Made by a program: the position numbers and the translations under genes. This document shows positions 1 through 8,837 of a stretch of DNA of 38,244 nt, one piece after another. Position 1 is the first letter of the stretch. Each line of letters starts with the position of its first letter. The notes beneath the pieces are model-generated. The model was given only the letters and a program-made list of their open reading frames with translations. It made no database searches and was not told the DNA's origin. This DNA is from an uncultured Afifella sp. (lineage in GTDB: Bacteria; Pseudomonadota; Alphaproteobacteria; Rhizobiales; Afifellaceae): NCBI GenBank assembly GCA_947259045.1, contig CAMYKZ010000033.1:1-38244 (forward strand), written 5' to 3'.

Positions 1-546
1 TGGCGGCGCGAGGACTGGGGGATCGGTTTCCGCTCGCCGAAGGAAGAGACGTTCCTGGCGCTGAACCCCAACGGCCTGGTTCCGGTGATCCGCGATGGCT
101 CGTTCGTGTTGTGGGAATCGCATGCCATCCTGCGTTATCTCGCCCGCAAGCACGAGGCGACAGGGCTTCTGCCGGGCGATCTGCAGGCGCAGGCGATCGT
201 CGATCAGTGGATGGACTGGGCCGCCACCGATCTGGGCAAGGCCTGGCGCGGGGTCTTTCTCGGCCTTGTGCGTCCGACGCCGGGTTTCGACGCTCCGGAC
301 CGGATCGAGGCGGCAATCAAGGACTGGACCGGCAATATGAAGCTGCTCGATCATCACCTGGCCGGGACCGGCGGTTACATGACGGGCGAAACCTTCACGC
401 TGGCCGATATCCCGGTCGGCCTTGTCGTCCATCGCTGGTACGCGTCACCGATCGAACATCCCGATCTGCCGGCGGTGGCTGCCTATTATGAACGTCTGAG
501 CGAACGGCCGCCGTTTGTCACCCACGGGCGCGATGGCGGGCCGTAA
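1..546 (+). CDS. Glutathione S-transferase family protein (5' end missing)
   Basis: The reading frame is open from base 1, so the gene begins before the window. The visible part starts inside the thioredoxin-like N-terminal domain. The segment LNPNGLVPVIRDG followed by LWESHAILRYLARKH is the typical GST stretch carrying the cis-proline (VP) and the Glu-Ser pair that binds the gamma-glutamyl part of glutathione. The all-helical C-terminal domain follows, with an FTLADIPVG segment matching the usual N-capping and hydrophobic-staple region. About 181 residues are present, so only roughly the first 20-25 are missing. The protein should be a cytosolic glutathione-dependent transferase; the substrate cannot be told from sequence. 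It converges on meaB with a gap of under 20 bases. Confidence 0.9.
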   Translation, partial: WRREDWGIGFRSPKEETFLALNPNGLVPVIRDGSFVLWESHAILRYLARKHEATGLLPGDLQAQAIVDQWMDWAATDLGKAWRGVFLGLVRPTPGFDAPDRIEAAIKDWTGNMKLLDHHLAGTGGYMTGETFTLADIPVGLVVHRWYASPIEHPDLPAVAAYYERLSERPPFVTHGRDGGP

Positions 547-565
547 GGCGCTTCGGACCTTCTGC

Positions 566-1549
566 TCATCGCCCCACTACCGCCTCAACCGCCGCCGCGA
601 CGCTGATCCTGCCGGCCCGCACCTTTTCCTCAGCCGCCTTCAACCGCGTTTTGGCGTCGGCATCGCCGAACAGTTTTTCGCGCAACCGCTCATCCAGCAA
701 AGTGCGGAACCAGCGCACTGCCTGGGCCGCCCGGCGTTTTTTCAGCGCACCGCTTTTCTTCTGGGTCTTGTGAAAATCGCCGATCGTCAGCCACAGCGCA
801 TCGAGGCCTTCATTGGCGAGACCGGAGACGGTCAGCACAGGCGTCTCGCCGCCGGCGGACGGCGTCAGGATGCGCAGTGCCGCGCGATATTCCGCCGCCG
901 CGGCGCCCGCCGCTTTAGCGCCTGCGCCCTCCGCCTTGTTGACGGCAATGATGTCGGCGATCTCGACGACGCCCTTCTTGATGCCCTGCAGTTCATCGCC
1001 GGCACCCGGCAGCATCAGCGCCACGAACACGTCGACCATGTCGGCCACTGCCGTCTCCGACTGGCCGATGCCGACGGTCTCCACGATGATGACGTCAAAC
1101 CCCGCCGCCTCGCACAGAAGCATCGCCTCGCGGGTTTTTGCCGCAACGCCGCCAAGCGTCCCGGCGGACGGCGAGGGGCGGATGAAGGCGGCTTGATCCA
1201 TCGCAAGTTTTGCCATCCGCGTTTTGTCGCCAAGCAGCGAACCGCCGGTGCGGGTTGATGACGGATCGACGGTAAGCACGGCAACCTTGTGACCGGCCTT
1301 TGTCAGATTGCTGCCGAACGTGTCGATCAGGGTCGATTTGCCGACGCCGGGCACGCCGGTCATGCCGACGCGGATCGCCTTGCCCGTCTTCGGCATCAAA
1401 TGGCCAAGCAGTTCGGCGGCTGCCGCCCGGTGATCGGCCCGGCGTGATTCCACCAGGGTGATCGCCCGGGCCAGCGCCGCCCGGTCTCCGGCGCTGATGC
1501 GCCGGGCCAGATCCTGCGGGTCGATGATCTTCGAATCGGCAGCTTTCAT
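566..1549 (-). CDS. meaB: Methylmalonyl-CoA mutase-associated GTPase MeaB (ArgK family)
   Basis: MeaB is a G3E-family P-loop GTPase that protects and reactivates adenosylcobalamin-dependent methylmalonyl-CoA mutase and gates cofactor loading. Visible motifs are the P-loop GVPGVGKST near residue 45, the DPSSTRTGGSLLGDKTRM segment, the VETVGIGQSE switch region, and a guanine-specificity motif reading NKAE where NKAD is usual. The length of about 327 residues fits the family. I chose the ATG at 1549 (MKAADSK) because the 19 residues upstream in frame are low-complexity and unlike the family start. The gene is the last of the mutase operon, 75 bases after the ybjQ-like gene, so it is probably co-transcribed with its client enzyme. 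Confidence 0.93.
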   Translation of the reverse strand: MKAADSKIIDPQDLARRISAGDRAALARAITLVESRRADHRAAAAELLGHLMPKTGKAIRVGMTGVPGVGKSTLIDTFGSNLTKAGHKVAVLTVDPSSTRTGGSLLGDKTRMAKLAMDQAAFIRPSPSAGTLGGVAAKTREAMLLCEAAGFDVIIVETVGIGQSETAVADMVDVFVALMLPGAGDELQGIKKGVVEIADIIAVNKAEGAGAKAAGAAAAEYRAALRILTPSAGGETPVLTVSGLANEGLDALWLTIGDFHKTQKKSGALKKRRAAQAVRWFRTLLDERLREKLFGDADAKTRLKAAEEKVRAGRISVAAAVEAVVGR

Positions 1550-1624
1550 GATGTTATTGGTAGCGCGAACGCTGCCGCCGGTCACGCCCCGGAGGGGCCG
1601 TCCCAAACGCGGTCAGACGCCCGA

Positions 1625-1951
1625 TCAGGCGCGCTGCAGCACAACTGCCGTGCCGGATGCCGAGACCATCAGCATGGAGCCATTGTTGCCGACGGTTTCA
1701 TAATCGATGTCGACGCCGACGACCGCATCGGCGCCCAGTCTGGCGGCTTCTTCTTCCATTTCCCGTATCGCCGTTTCGCGGGCTTCCCGCAGGGCATTTT
1801 CATAGGCGCCTGAGCGGCCGCCGACGATGTCGCGGATACCGGCCATCAGGTCGCGGAAGATGTTGGCGCCGATAATCGCCTCGCCCATCGCAAGTCCGCG
1901 ATATTCCCTGATCACATGACCGTCAACTGAGTGGGTTGTTGTTGTCAGCAT
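1625..1951 (-). CDS. YbjQ/UPF0145 (DUF74) family protein
   Basis: This 108-residue protein has the YbjQ pattern: a [18 protein letters not shown] segment near the N-terminus, then an alternating-charge helix ([18 protein letters not shown]), then the conserved [16 protein letters not shown] strand and a short [10 protein letters not shown] end. The family forms beta-rich oligomers, is sometimes annotated as heavy-metal binding, and has no firmly assigned biochemical role. Here it lies 10 bases after the mutase large-subunit stop and upstream of meaB on the same strand, so it belongs to the mutase transcript. Whether it takes part in mutase assembly or cobalamin handling is open. Confidence 0.85.
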   Translation of the reverse strand: MLTTTTHSVDGHVIREYRGLAMGEAIIGANIFRDLMAGIRDIVGGRSGAYENALREARETAIREMEEEAARLGADAVVGVDIDYETVGNNGSMLMVSASGTAVVLQRA

Positions 1952-1961
1952 CGATTCCTCC

Positions 1962-4124
1962 TCATTCCGCCGCTTCGCGCGGCGTGTAACCGAGCCGCTG
2001 GTTCAGGTCCTTCAGAAGTTTCTCCGCCGCATCCGCAATTACCGTGCCCGGCGGGAAGATCGCCGATGCGCCGGCGGCATGCACCGCATCGTAATCCTGC
2101 GGCGGGATCACCCCGCCGACCACGATCATCACATCGCCGCGCCCGGCCTCGTCGAGCGCCTGTTTCAGCGCCGGAACCAGGGTCAGGTGGCCGGCCGCCA
2201 GCGACGAAATGCCGACAATATGGACGTCGTTTTCAACCGCCTGGCGGGCAGCTTCGTCGGGGGTCGCAAACAGCGGCCCGATATCGACGTCAAAACCCAG
2301 ATCGGCAAATGCCGAAGCGATCACCTTCTGGCCCCGGTCATGGCCGTCCTGGCCGACCTTGGCCACCAGGATGCGCGGCCGGCGTCCGTCCTTGTCTTCG
2401 AATTCGGCCGTCATGGCCAGAACCCTGTCGACTGTCTGATTCATGTCGCCAACCTCCCGCTTGTAGACGCCCGTCAGTGTGCGGATTTCCGCCACATGGC
2501 GGCCGAACGCCTTTTCCATGGCATCTGAAATTTCGCCGACGCTGGCGCGCGCCCGGGCCGCCTCGACGCTAAGCGCCAGCAGATTGCCATCGCCCGATCG
2601 CGCTGCATCGGTCAGGGCGGTCAACGCGGCCTCCAGCATTGCCGGATCGCGTTCCGCGCGCAACTTCTCCAGCTTGGCAAGCTGGCCTTTGCGCACCGTC
2701 GCATTGTCGACCTTCAGGACCTCGATCTGCGGTTCGTCCCGCGGCTGGTATTTGTTGACGCCGATCACGGCCTGAAGTCCGGAATCGATCCGTGCCTGGG
2801 TCTTTGCGGCTGCTTCCTCGATACGCATTTTCGGCACGCCTGCCTCGATCGCTTTGGCCATGCCGCCAAGCTCGTTCACTTCGCCGATATGCTCCAGAGC
2901 GCGGGCCGCCAGATCATGGGTCAGCCGCTCCACATAGTGTGAGCCGCCCCACGGATCGATGGTCTTCGTGGTGCCGGATTCAAGCTGCAGCACAAGCTGG
3001 GTGTTGCGGGCGATGCGGGCGGAGAAGTCCGTCGGCAGCGCCAATGCCTCGTCGAGCGAATTGGTGTGCAGCGACTGGGTGCCGCCCTGGGTCGCCGCCA
3101 TCGCCTCGATCATCGTGCGGCCGACATTGTTGAACACGTCCTGCGCCGTCAGCGACCAGCCCGACGTCTGGCAGTGGGTACGAAGCGACAGCGAGCGTGT
3201 GTCCTGCGGCTTGAATTCGCTCATCAGGCTGGACCACAACAGCCGCGCCGCGCGCAGCTTGGCCACCTCCATGAAGAAATTCATGCCGATGCCGAAAAAG
3301 AACGACAGCCGTGGCGCGAACCGGTCGACGTCCATGCCGGTGGCAATGCCGGTGCGGACATATTCGATGCCGTCGGCCAGCGTGTAGGCAAGCTCCAGAT
3401 CCGCCGTCGCGCCGGCCTCCTGCATGTGATAGCCGGAAATCGAAATGGAGTTGAACTTCGGCATATGCTCCGACGTATAGGCGAAGATGTCGGAGATGAT
3501 GCGCATGGAAGGTTTGGGCGGATAGATATAGGTGTTGCGGACCATGAACTCCTTCAGAATGTCGTTCTGGATCGTCCCGGTCAGTTTCTCAGGCGCAACG
3601 CCCTGTTCCTCGCCGGCGACGATATAGAGCGCCAGCACCGGAAGCACCGCGCCGTTCATGGTCATCGAGACGCTCATTTCATCAAGCGGGATGCCGTCGA
3701 ACAGTTCCTGCATGTCGAGAATGGAATCGATCGCCACGCCGGCCATGCCGACATCGCCCGAGACCCGCGGATGGTCGGAATCGTAACCGCGGTGGGTGGC
3801 CAGATCGAATGCGATGGACAGGCCCTTCTGGCCGGCCGCCAGGTTGCGCCGGTAGAAGGCGTTGGAATCCTTCGCGTTGGAAAAGCCGGCATATTGTCTG
3901 ATCGTCCAGGGCCGCTGGACATACATGGTCGGGTAGGGGCCGCGCACGAACGGTGCAAAACCCGGCTGGCTTACGAAGAAACCGACGTCGTCGCGGTCGG
4001 CGGGCTGATAGGCTGGCTTGACCGGAATGCCTTCAGGGGTCAGCCATGGATCGCCGCCGGAAGCTGCAGAAACCGATACGGGCTTTTGCCAGGGCGTTTC
4101 TGAGAAATCAGGAATCGTGTTCAT
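1962..4124 (-). CDS. scpA: Methylmalonyl-CoA mutase, large (catalytic, B12-binding) subunit
   Basis: The enzyme interconverts (R)-methylmalonyl-CoA and succinyl-CoA using adenosylcobalamin, linking propionate, odd-chain and branched-chain breakdown to the TCA cycle. The 720-residue protein has the TIM-barrel substrate domain with [14 protein letters not shown] (the tyrosine that orders the active site) and YHMQEAGA (catalytic histidine region). The C-terminal cobalamin domain carries the base-off DGHDRG motif near residue 593, followed by GISSL and [13 protein letters not shown] chose the ATG at 4124 (MNTIPDFSE); the longer in-frame extension is mostly sequence of the upstream overlapping gene. 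The start lies inside the end of the preceding small gene (17-base overlap), which suggests translational coupling. Confidence 0.96.
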   Translation of the reverse strand: MNTIPDFSETPWQKPVSVSAASGGDPWLTPEGIPVKPAYQPADRDDVGFFVSQPGFAPFVRGPYPTMYVQRPWTIRQYAGFSNAKDSNAFYRRNLAAGQKGLSIAFDLATHRGYDSDHPRVSGDVGMAGVAIDSILDMQELFDGIPLDEMSVSMTMNGAVLPVLALYIVAGEEQGVAPEKLTGTIQNDILKEFMVRNTYIYPPKPSMRIISDIFAYTSEHMPKFNSISISGYHMQEAGATADLELAYTLADGIEYVRTGIATGMDVDRFAPRLSFFFGIGMNFFMEVAKLRAARLLWSSLMSEFKPQDTRSLSLRTHCQTSGWSLTAQDVFNNVGRTMIEAMAATQGGTQSLHTNSLDEALALPTDFSARIARNTQLVLQLESGTTKTIDPWGGSHYVERLTHDLAARALEHIGEVNELGGMAKAIEAGVPKMRIEEAAAKTQARIDSGLQAVIGVNKYQPRDEPQIEVLKVDNATVRKGQLAKLEKLRAERDPAMLEAALTALTDAARSGDGNLLALSVEAARARASVGEISDAMEKAFGRHVAEIRTLTGVYKREVGDMNQTVDRVLAMTAEFEDKDGRRPRILVAKVGQDGHDRGQKVIASAFADLGFDVDIGPLFATPDEAARQAVENDVHIVGISSLAAGHLTLVPALKQALDEAGRGDVMIVVGGVIPPQDYDAVHAAGASAIFPPGTVIADAAEKLLKDLNQRLGYTPREAAE

Positions 4125-4353
4125 TGTCCCGCTTCCATTCATCGAGTGCGGCTTGTTCGTCAAAGGTTCGAAACTCGTCCGGGTCGGTTGAATAATCGCG
4201 GCGCCGGAAGATTGCCAGTGCAGGCCGATATCGTAGAAACACCAGGACGATTGCAATACCCAGCACTAAGCTGGTGCTGGCAGCCAGTATCTGCGCGGTA
4301 TGTTCCTTCAGGAACCCGGCATAATTATCGAACGCGACATGAAAGACCGTCAT
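4108..4353 (-). CDS. Small single-pass membrane protein inside the mutase operon (unknown function)
   Basis: This 81-residue protein has one clear membrane segment (about residues 25-43, ending VLVFLRY). The cytosolic tail contains [12 protein letters not shown] followed by an acidic helix. I do not recognise a named family. Its start overlaps the stop of the preceding gene by ATGA and its end overlaps the large-subunit start by 17 bases, so all are probably translated together. The FRRR(D/E)YS-DP motif is shared with the upstream 119-residue protein, so the two look related. The tight position between the two mutase subunits suggests a role in mutase expression, assembly or placement at the membrane, but this is only inference. 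Confidence 0.75.
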   Translation of the reverse strand: MTVFHVAFDNYAGFLKEHTAQILAASTSLVLGIAIVLVFLRYRPALAIFRRRDYSTDPDEFRTFDEQAALDEWKRDNEHDS

Positions 4354-4709
4354 CGCTTTCTCAGCGAAAGTTGTGATCGGGGTTCAGTCCGCAACAGGAA
4401 TTTTGAACCGTCCGAAAGGCGTTTATCCGGCGTGGGCAGTTTGCATTTGGAGGCCCGTTTGTTCTGCTTTTCCGCCTCAATCCTTGCCAGGGCCTGGCGT
4501 TCATGACGATCGTCAGCCGGATCAAAGGAATATTCGCGGCGCCTGAACATCTCGCGTACGTCAAACCATAACGTCAACATCTCCAAGAGCGCATCGAACC
4601 CCTTGAAAACTGTCGCCAGGACGTTTTGCATCAGGCCGGATACCTCATGTTCTGCCTTACCAGACATGGGTGCGTTGACCGTCAAATTCAAATTTTCCGC
4701 CGCGCTCAT
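4350..4709 (-). CDS. Small protein inside the mutase operon, related to its downstream neighbour (unknown function)
   Basis: This 119-residue protein has a hydrophobic amphipathic stretch (about residues 27-50, VLATVFKGFDALLEMLTLWF) that is less clearly membrane-spanning than the segment in its neighbour. The motif FRRREYSFDPADD comes next, then a charged lysine/arginine-rich tail. The motif parallels [12 protein letters not shown] in the next gene, pointing to a shared fold or old duplication. The start codon overlaps the stop of the mutase small subunit (ATGA) and its own stop overlaps the next start (ATGA). I know of no function. The start is well fixed by the overlaps; the reality of the gene is supported by the coupled arrangement and the shared motif. 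Confidence 0.72.
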   Translation of the reverse strand: MSAAENLNLTVNAPMSGKAEHEVSGLMQNVLATVFKGFDALLEMLTLWFDVREMFRRREYSFDPADDRHERQALARIEAEKQNKRASKCKLPTPDKRLSDGSKFLLRTEPRSQLSLRKR

Positions 4710-6142
4710 GAGGTTGGCGCTTCATCGGGCAGGCGCATTGGTACCAACGGTTCACATTGCAGAACCACATCCCTGAACGCCGGATTCGGCCAGGGTTCGG
4801 CTTCAAGCACACTTGCGTCTGCCCGGCTCGCGCTCGGAAAGACGGTGGCGCCGACAAAGACTTCGCTGCCGTCGGCAATTGCCCGTTCAAGCGCGCTGCG
4901 GCTTGCTGCAATGCGGCCCTGCAATGCACCCGATGAGAGGCTCTTCAAGATCCCGCCTTCGCGCTCGATCGTCTGAAACTCCGTCCACGCCGCTTCGCAC
5001 ATTCCCTCAGTCAGCGCCTCGATGGCGCCGGAGCCCGCCACCGGGTCGGTCACCCGGTGCAGATTGCTTTCCTCCAGCATCAGATGATGCAGGTTTCGCG
5101 CCATCCGTCTTGCCTGGGCATCGGGCAGACCGGCCGCTGCCGAAAATGGCAGGATGGCGATGCTGTCGGCGCCGCCGACGCCGGCGGCAAAAGCGGCAAG
5201 CGATGTGCGCAGCAGATTGGTATGCGGATCGGCCGCCATCATAATGCGCCGCGCGCTCTCCGCATGCAGCCGGAGCTGGCTGCCGGACAGGCCGCAAAGC
5301 TCCTGCAGCCGCTGCCACAAAAGCCGCATGGCGCGCACCTTGGCGATCGATGTCAGCTGGTGCTGGTCAACGGCAAGGGTGACGCCGATATCGCCAAACG
5401 CCGTATCGGCATCGCCGCCGCCCGTCGCCGTGAATACACGCAGATAATGGACGGCAGTCGCCAGTGCCACCGCCAGTTCCTGGGCGTCGCTGGCGCCAGC
5501 GGCATGATAGGTGCGGCCATCGGCCTCGGCGAACTGCCCGGAGAACCCCTTGGCTTTCAGGTCGGCAACTGTCTCCGCAAGCCGCTTTGCAATTGTCGCA
5601 TCATCAACGGCGAGAGCCCCCCAGCGGGCAAAATTACCAATCGGATCGAGCCCGAACGAGACCGTGCTGCGAACCGGTTCGGTGCTGCGGCTCTCAAACA
5701 GCTCTGCCAGCCAGCCGGCTGAACGGCGGCCAAGCGGATGCGGCTCGATGCGCAGATGCACAAGGTCGAGATAGACGTCCTGCAACAATTCCGCCAGCGT
5801 ATCCGCCTGAGCGGGAAGTCCATAACCGCCGGCCGAGGGTGCATGCGCAAAGGCAATGGAAACAGCGCTGGCGCCGGCATCCAGATCGGTCAGGATCTGC
5901 CGGTTGGCGGTTTTCGGGTCGCGGTGGTCGGCAGCCGCAACAATATTCCACGCGGCGGCGGCCGGGCGGGCGGAAATCGGCGCGCCGTCGGCAGCGCCAT
6001 AAAGCGGCTGCAGGCTGATACCGTCCTGGGTTGTGGAGACCAGCGTCGACCAGTCGCTGCCTTTCAGCGACGCCAGAACCTGATCCCGCCACGCCTCAAG
6101 GCTGACGGAATCAAAGTCTGTGCCGATATTCGAAGCTGCCAT
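4706..6142 (-). CDS. Methylmalonyl-CoA mutase, small subunit
   Basis: This 478-residue protein is homologous to the substrate-barrel part of methylmalonyl-CoA mutase but has no C-terminal cobalamin domain. It ends shortly after the barrel, so it is shorter than the Propionibacterium-type small subunit, which keeps a vestigial B12 domain. Recognisable parts are the N-terminal SLEAWRDQVLASLKG dimerisation segment, LYGAADG, the KVRAMRLLWQRL helix and the VTDPVAGSGAIEALT region. It should pair with the downstream large subunit as a structural, non-catalytic partner. I chose the ATG at 6142 (MAASNIG) because GAGAGG precedes it at good spacing; the in-frame extension upstream is proline/arginine-rich and unsupported. 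It is the first gene of the mutase operon. Confidence 0.92.
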   Translation of the reverse strand: MAASNIGTDFDSVSLEAWRDQVLASLKGSDWSTLVSTTQDGISLQPLYGAADGAPISARPAAAAWNIVAAADHRDPKTANRQILTDLDAGASAVSIAFAHAPSAGGYGLPAQADTLAELLQDVYLDLVHLRIEPHPLGRRSAGWLAELFESRSTEPVRSTVSFGLDPIGNFARWGALAVDDATIAKRLAETVADLKAKGFSGQFAEADGRTYHAAGASDAQELAVALATAVHYLRVFTATGGGDADTAFGDIGVTLAVDQHQLTSIAKVRAMRLLWQRLQELCGLSGSQLRLHAESARRIMMAADPHTNLLRTSLAAFAAGVGGADSIAILPFSAAAGLPDAQARRMARNLHHLMLEESNLHRVTDPVAGSGAIEALTEGMCEAAWTEFQTIEREGGILKSLSSGALQGRIAASRSALERAIADGSEVFVGATVFPSASRADASVLEAEPWPNPAFRDVVLQCEPLVPMRLPDEAPTS

Positions 6143-6229
6143 TGGCGGGTCCTCTCGGGGGCCGGATCCCCTCCGGGGCAAGTCTACCCGCGATCCGGAA
6201 GGTCCGGCAAGCCAGCCAATGGTCGTAAC

Positions 6230-6256
6230 AAAAACGCCGGCGCAAGATTGCCCGGC
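6230..6256 (-). terminator. Probable intrinsic terminator of the DUF4332 gene
   Basis: On the minus strand a GCCGG...CCGGC stem with an inner GCAA/TTGC pairing is followed by GTTTTTGTT. It lies just past the DUF4332 stop and ahead of the mutase operon, so it should separate the two transcripts. Confidence 0.65.
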
Positions 6257-6266
6257 ATTGAAGCTG

Positions 6267-6677
6267 TCAGTATGTCATCACCGCGTCGAGCGTCTTGGCG
6301 TGTGCGACCCAGCTGTCGACACGCTTTTCGCTCGGCAGCAGCCGGACAAGTTTTTTCTTCTTGTTCACTTCCGCCATCTTTTCAGCCAGGTTGGCGGCAT
6401 TGCGGCGCTTCAGTTCCTTGACGGTATCGACGCCGGCAGCTTCAAGCAGTTCGGAATATTCTTCCGCGACACCCCTGACCCGCATCAGGTCGGCCATGTT
6501 GGCCCATTTCAGGATCTTGGTTTCATCGACACCGGATTCTTCGGCAAGCTGCCGGCGGCCTTTCGGATTGGCTGCACGCTCAAGCAGTTTGCCTGTCGTG
6601 CGAATGCCGATCTTCGCCAGCTTCTTCTTGAATGAAGGGCCGATGCCTTCGATTTCCGTAATGGAATAGGATGCCAT
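6267..6677 (-). CDS. DUF4332 domain protein (helix-hairpin-helix-like)
   Basis: This 136-residue protein begins MASYSITEIEGIGPSFKKKLAKIGI, a helix-hairpin-helix-like segment typical of DUF4332. A second similar unit follows (MADLMRVRGVAEEYSELLEAAGVDTVKELKRRN), again with a G-V hairpin and an LxxAGVxT turn. Repeats of this type often bind nucleic acid without sequence preference, but no member I know of has a proven role. It is rich in lysine and should be cytosolic. It is on the same strand as the small helical protein upstream (gap 69 bases) and is followed by its own terminator. The start is supported by AAGGAGAA in front of the ATG. Confidence 0.85.
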   Translation of the reverse strand: MASYSITEIEGIGPSFKKKLAKIGIRTTGKLLERAANPKGRRQLAEESGVDETKILKWANMADLMRVRGVAEEYSELLEAAGVDTVKELKRRNAANLAEKMAEVNKKKKLVRLLPSEKRVDSWVAHAKTLDAVMTY

Positions 6678-6746
6678 GTATTTTCTCCTTGGATGGTAAT
6701 TCTCATTAGGACGAGCGGGCCGGTCTGGAATTGCCGGCCGCCGCCG

Positions 6747-7109
6747 TCAGACGAATTGGCTGAGCCCTGGAATGGACCCGACAATGTCGTTGACGAGGTC
6801 TTCGCCGCCCTTGTCTTTTGCGAACGCGACTGTCTGCTGCGTGACGCCCTGGATCTCGCCCATGCCGAGACCAAGCCCCTGAAGTTCTCCGGCGACGGCC
6901 ATGACGCCGCCCATCATTCCGGTCAGGCCGCCGCCGCCGGTATCATCGGAGATATAATTTTCCATGCCCGGAACAGCATCAACAAGCTGCTGGACCTTGT
7001 CGGCAGGGCCGTCGGATTTGAGGAACGACAGGATAATCGTCACTGCCTGTTTTGCTGTAGCTTCATCGATGCCGACGCTCGAAGCGATCTGGCTAATCAA
7101 TTCATCCAT
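6747..7109 (-). CDS. Small helical hypothetical protein (DUF2267/DUF2780-like)
   Basis: The 120-residue protein starts MDELISQIASSVGIDEATAKQAV, a helical segment like those in DUF2267 and DUF2780 proteins. A glycine-rich linker (DDTGGGGLTGMMGG) and a second helical half ending in SIPGLSQFV follow. There is no signal peptide or clear membrane helix. The family link rests on the look of the N-terminal helix-turn pattern and is tentative; no function is assigned. It is the upstream partner of the DUF4332 gene and is divergent from the DUF853 ATPase gene. Confidence 0.75.
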   Translation of the reverse strand: MDELISQIASSVGIDEATAKQAVTIILSFLKSDGPADKVQQLVDAVPGMENYISDDTGGGGLTGMMGGVMAVAGELQGLGLGMGEIQGVTQQTVAFAKDKGGEDLVNDIVGSIPGLSQFV

Positions 7110-7273
7110 CTGTCTGTCGCCTTAACCATGTGTGCTGGGGCGGCATTAAGACCAGCCGTGAAAAAAATACAAGCTTTGTCTGTTGGAATTCTGATCATTG
7201 TCGAGGTTCCAACGGGTGCGTATAACGGATTCGAACAATAGATCTGATGGCCGTGTGGCCGGGGAGGCAACAG

Positions 7274-8833
7274 GTGCTTGAAGAAGGTCAACTCTATGTC
7301 GGGACGAGCCGCAAGCCTGACGATACGATTAACAAAGCGGAATATCTCGCTCTCAAACTCGCCAACCGGCACGGCTTGATCACCGGCGCGACCGGGACCG
7401 GCAAAACGGTTTCGCTGCAGATCCTGGCGGAAGGATTTTCCAATGCCGGCGTGCCGGTGTTTGCCGCCGACATCAAGGGAGACCTGTCCGGTCTCGCCCA
7501 GGCCGGGGCGGGCAAGGACTTTCTGATCAAGCGTGCGGAGGAGATCGGTTTCACCGACGAATATGAATTCAACGCATTCCCGACCGTGTTCTGGGATCTG
7601 TTCGGCGATCAGGGTCACCCGATCCGCACCACAGTCTCGGAAATGGGACCGCTGCTGCTGGCCCGGCTGATGAGCCTGACCGATGTCCAGGAGGGTGTGC
7701 TCAACATTGCCTTCAAGATTGCCGATGACGAAGGCATGCTGATCCTCGACCTGAAGGACCTGCAGGCGCTGCTCGCCGACCTGTCCGAACGGTCAAAAGA
7801 GATATCGGGAAAGTACGGCAATGTCTCCAAATCCTCCGTCGGCGCCATCCAGCGCCAGTTGCTGGTGCTGGAACAGCAGGGCGGCGAGGCGTTTTTCGGC
7901 GAGCCCGCCCTCGACATCCGCGACCTTATGCGCACCGACCGCGACGGCCGCGGCATCATCAATGTGCTGGCCGCAGACCGGCTGATGATGGCGCCCAGGC
8001 TTTACGCCACGTTCCTGCTCTGGCTGTTGTCGGAACTGTTTGAGGAACTGCCGGAAGTCGGTAATCCGGACAAGCCGCATCTGGTGTTCTTCTTCGACGA
8101 GGCACATCTTCTGTTCGATGAAGCGCCGCGCATTCTGATCGACAAGGTGGAGCAGGTCGTCAAGCTGATCCGCTCCAAGGGGGTGGGTGTGTATTTCGTC
8201 ACCCAGAACCCGCTCGACGTGCCGGACGGCGTTCTCGCCCAGCTTGGCAACCGGGTTCAGCACGCTTTGCGCGCCTACACGCCGCGCGAACAGAAGGCTG
8301 TCAAAGTGGCCGCCAGCACCTTCCGGCCCAATCCGGATTTCGATGCCTTCGAGATCATCACCCAGCTGGGTGTCGGCGAGGCTTTGGTATCCACCTTGCA
8401 GAAAAAGGGCGTGCCGTCGGTTGTCCAGCGCACCCTGATCCGGCCGCCATCGTCACGGCTCGGTCCGATTACCGATGCCGAACGCAAAAAGGCGATCAAG
8501 GCCAGTCCGGTATTCGGCCAGTACGACAAGGCCGTCGATCGCGAATCCGCATTCGAGATCTTGGCGCAGCGGGCGAAAGAAAAGGCGAAAGCCGAGGAAC
8601 GGCAGCGAAAACGTGAAGACCGGGAGCGTGAAGAGGGTAAACGGATGAAGCGCAGCCGAACCGGTTACAACGATTACGGCCGCGATGACAGGCCGACCAG
8701 GTCGTCGCGCCGGCGTTCGACTTCGCGCCGCAGGTCGTCAAGCCGCAACGATTCATTTTTTACCAGCATCGCCAAACAGGTCGGTCGCGAACTTGTCCGC
8801 GGCCTGCTGGGGTCGCTGAAGAAGGGGTTCTGA
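7274..8833 (+). CDS. HerA-like ATPase, DUF853 (YjgR) family
   Basis: This is a FtsK/HerA-type P-loop ATPase. It shows Walker [11 protein letters not shown] near residue 40, the [10 protein letters not shown] segment conserved in this family, Walker [12 protein letters not shown], and the [15 protein letters not shown] sensor region with a downstream conserved arginine stretch. The C-terminus is a highly charged coiled region followed by a serine/arginine-rich tail and a short hydrophobic end. The family is widespread in proteobacteria; a DNA-translocase role is assumed from HerA but not shown. I prefer the GTG at 7274 (protein starting [12 protein letters not shown]) because GGGGAGG sits 6-7 bases upstream; an in-frame ATG at 7247 lacks a ribosome site. 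Only 4 bases separate it from the peptidase gene. Confidence 0.9.
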   Translation: MLEEGQLYVGTSRKPDDTINKAEYLALKLANRHGLITGATGTGKTVSLQILAEGFSNAGVPVFAADIKGDLSGLAQAGAGKDFLIKRAEEIGFTDEYEFNAFPTVFWDLFGDQGHPIRTTVSEMGPLLLARLMSLTDVQEGVLNIAFKIADDEGMLILDLKDLQALLADLSERSKEISGKYGNVSKSSVGAIQRQLLVLEQQGGEAFFGEPALDIRDLMRTDRDGRGIINVLAADRLMMAPRLYATFLLWLLSELFEELPEVGNPDKPHLVFFFDEAHLLFDEAPRILIDKVEQVVKLIRSKGVGVYFVTQNPLDVPDGVLAQLGNRVQHALRAYTPREQKAVKVAASTFRPNPDFDAFEIITQLGVGEALVSTLQKKGVPSVVQRTLIRPPSSRLGPITDAERKKAIKASPVFGQYDKAVDRESAFEILAQRAKEKAKAEERQRKREDREREEGKRMKRSRTGYNDYGRDDRPTRSSRRRSTSRRRSSSRNDSFFTSIAKQVGRELVRGLLGSLKKGF

Positions 8834-8837
8834 ATTT

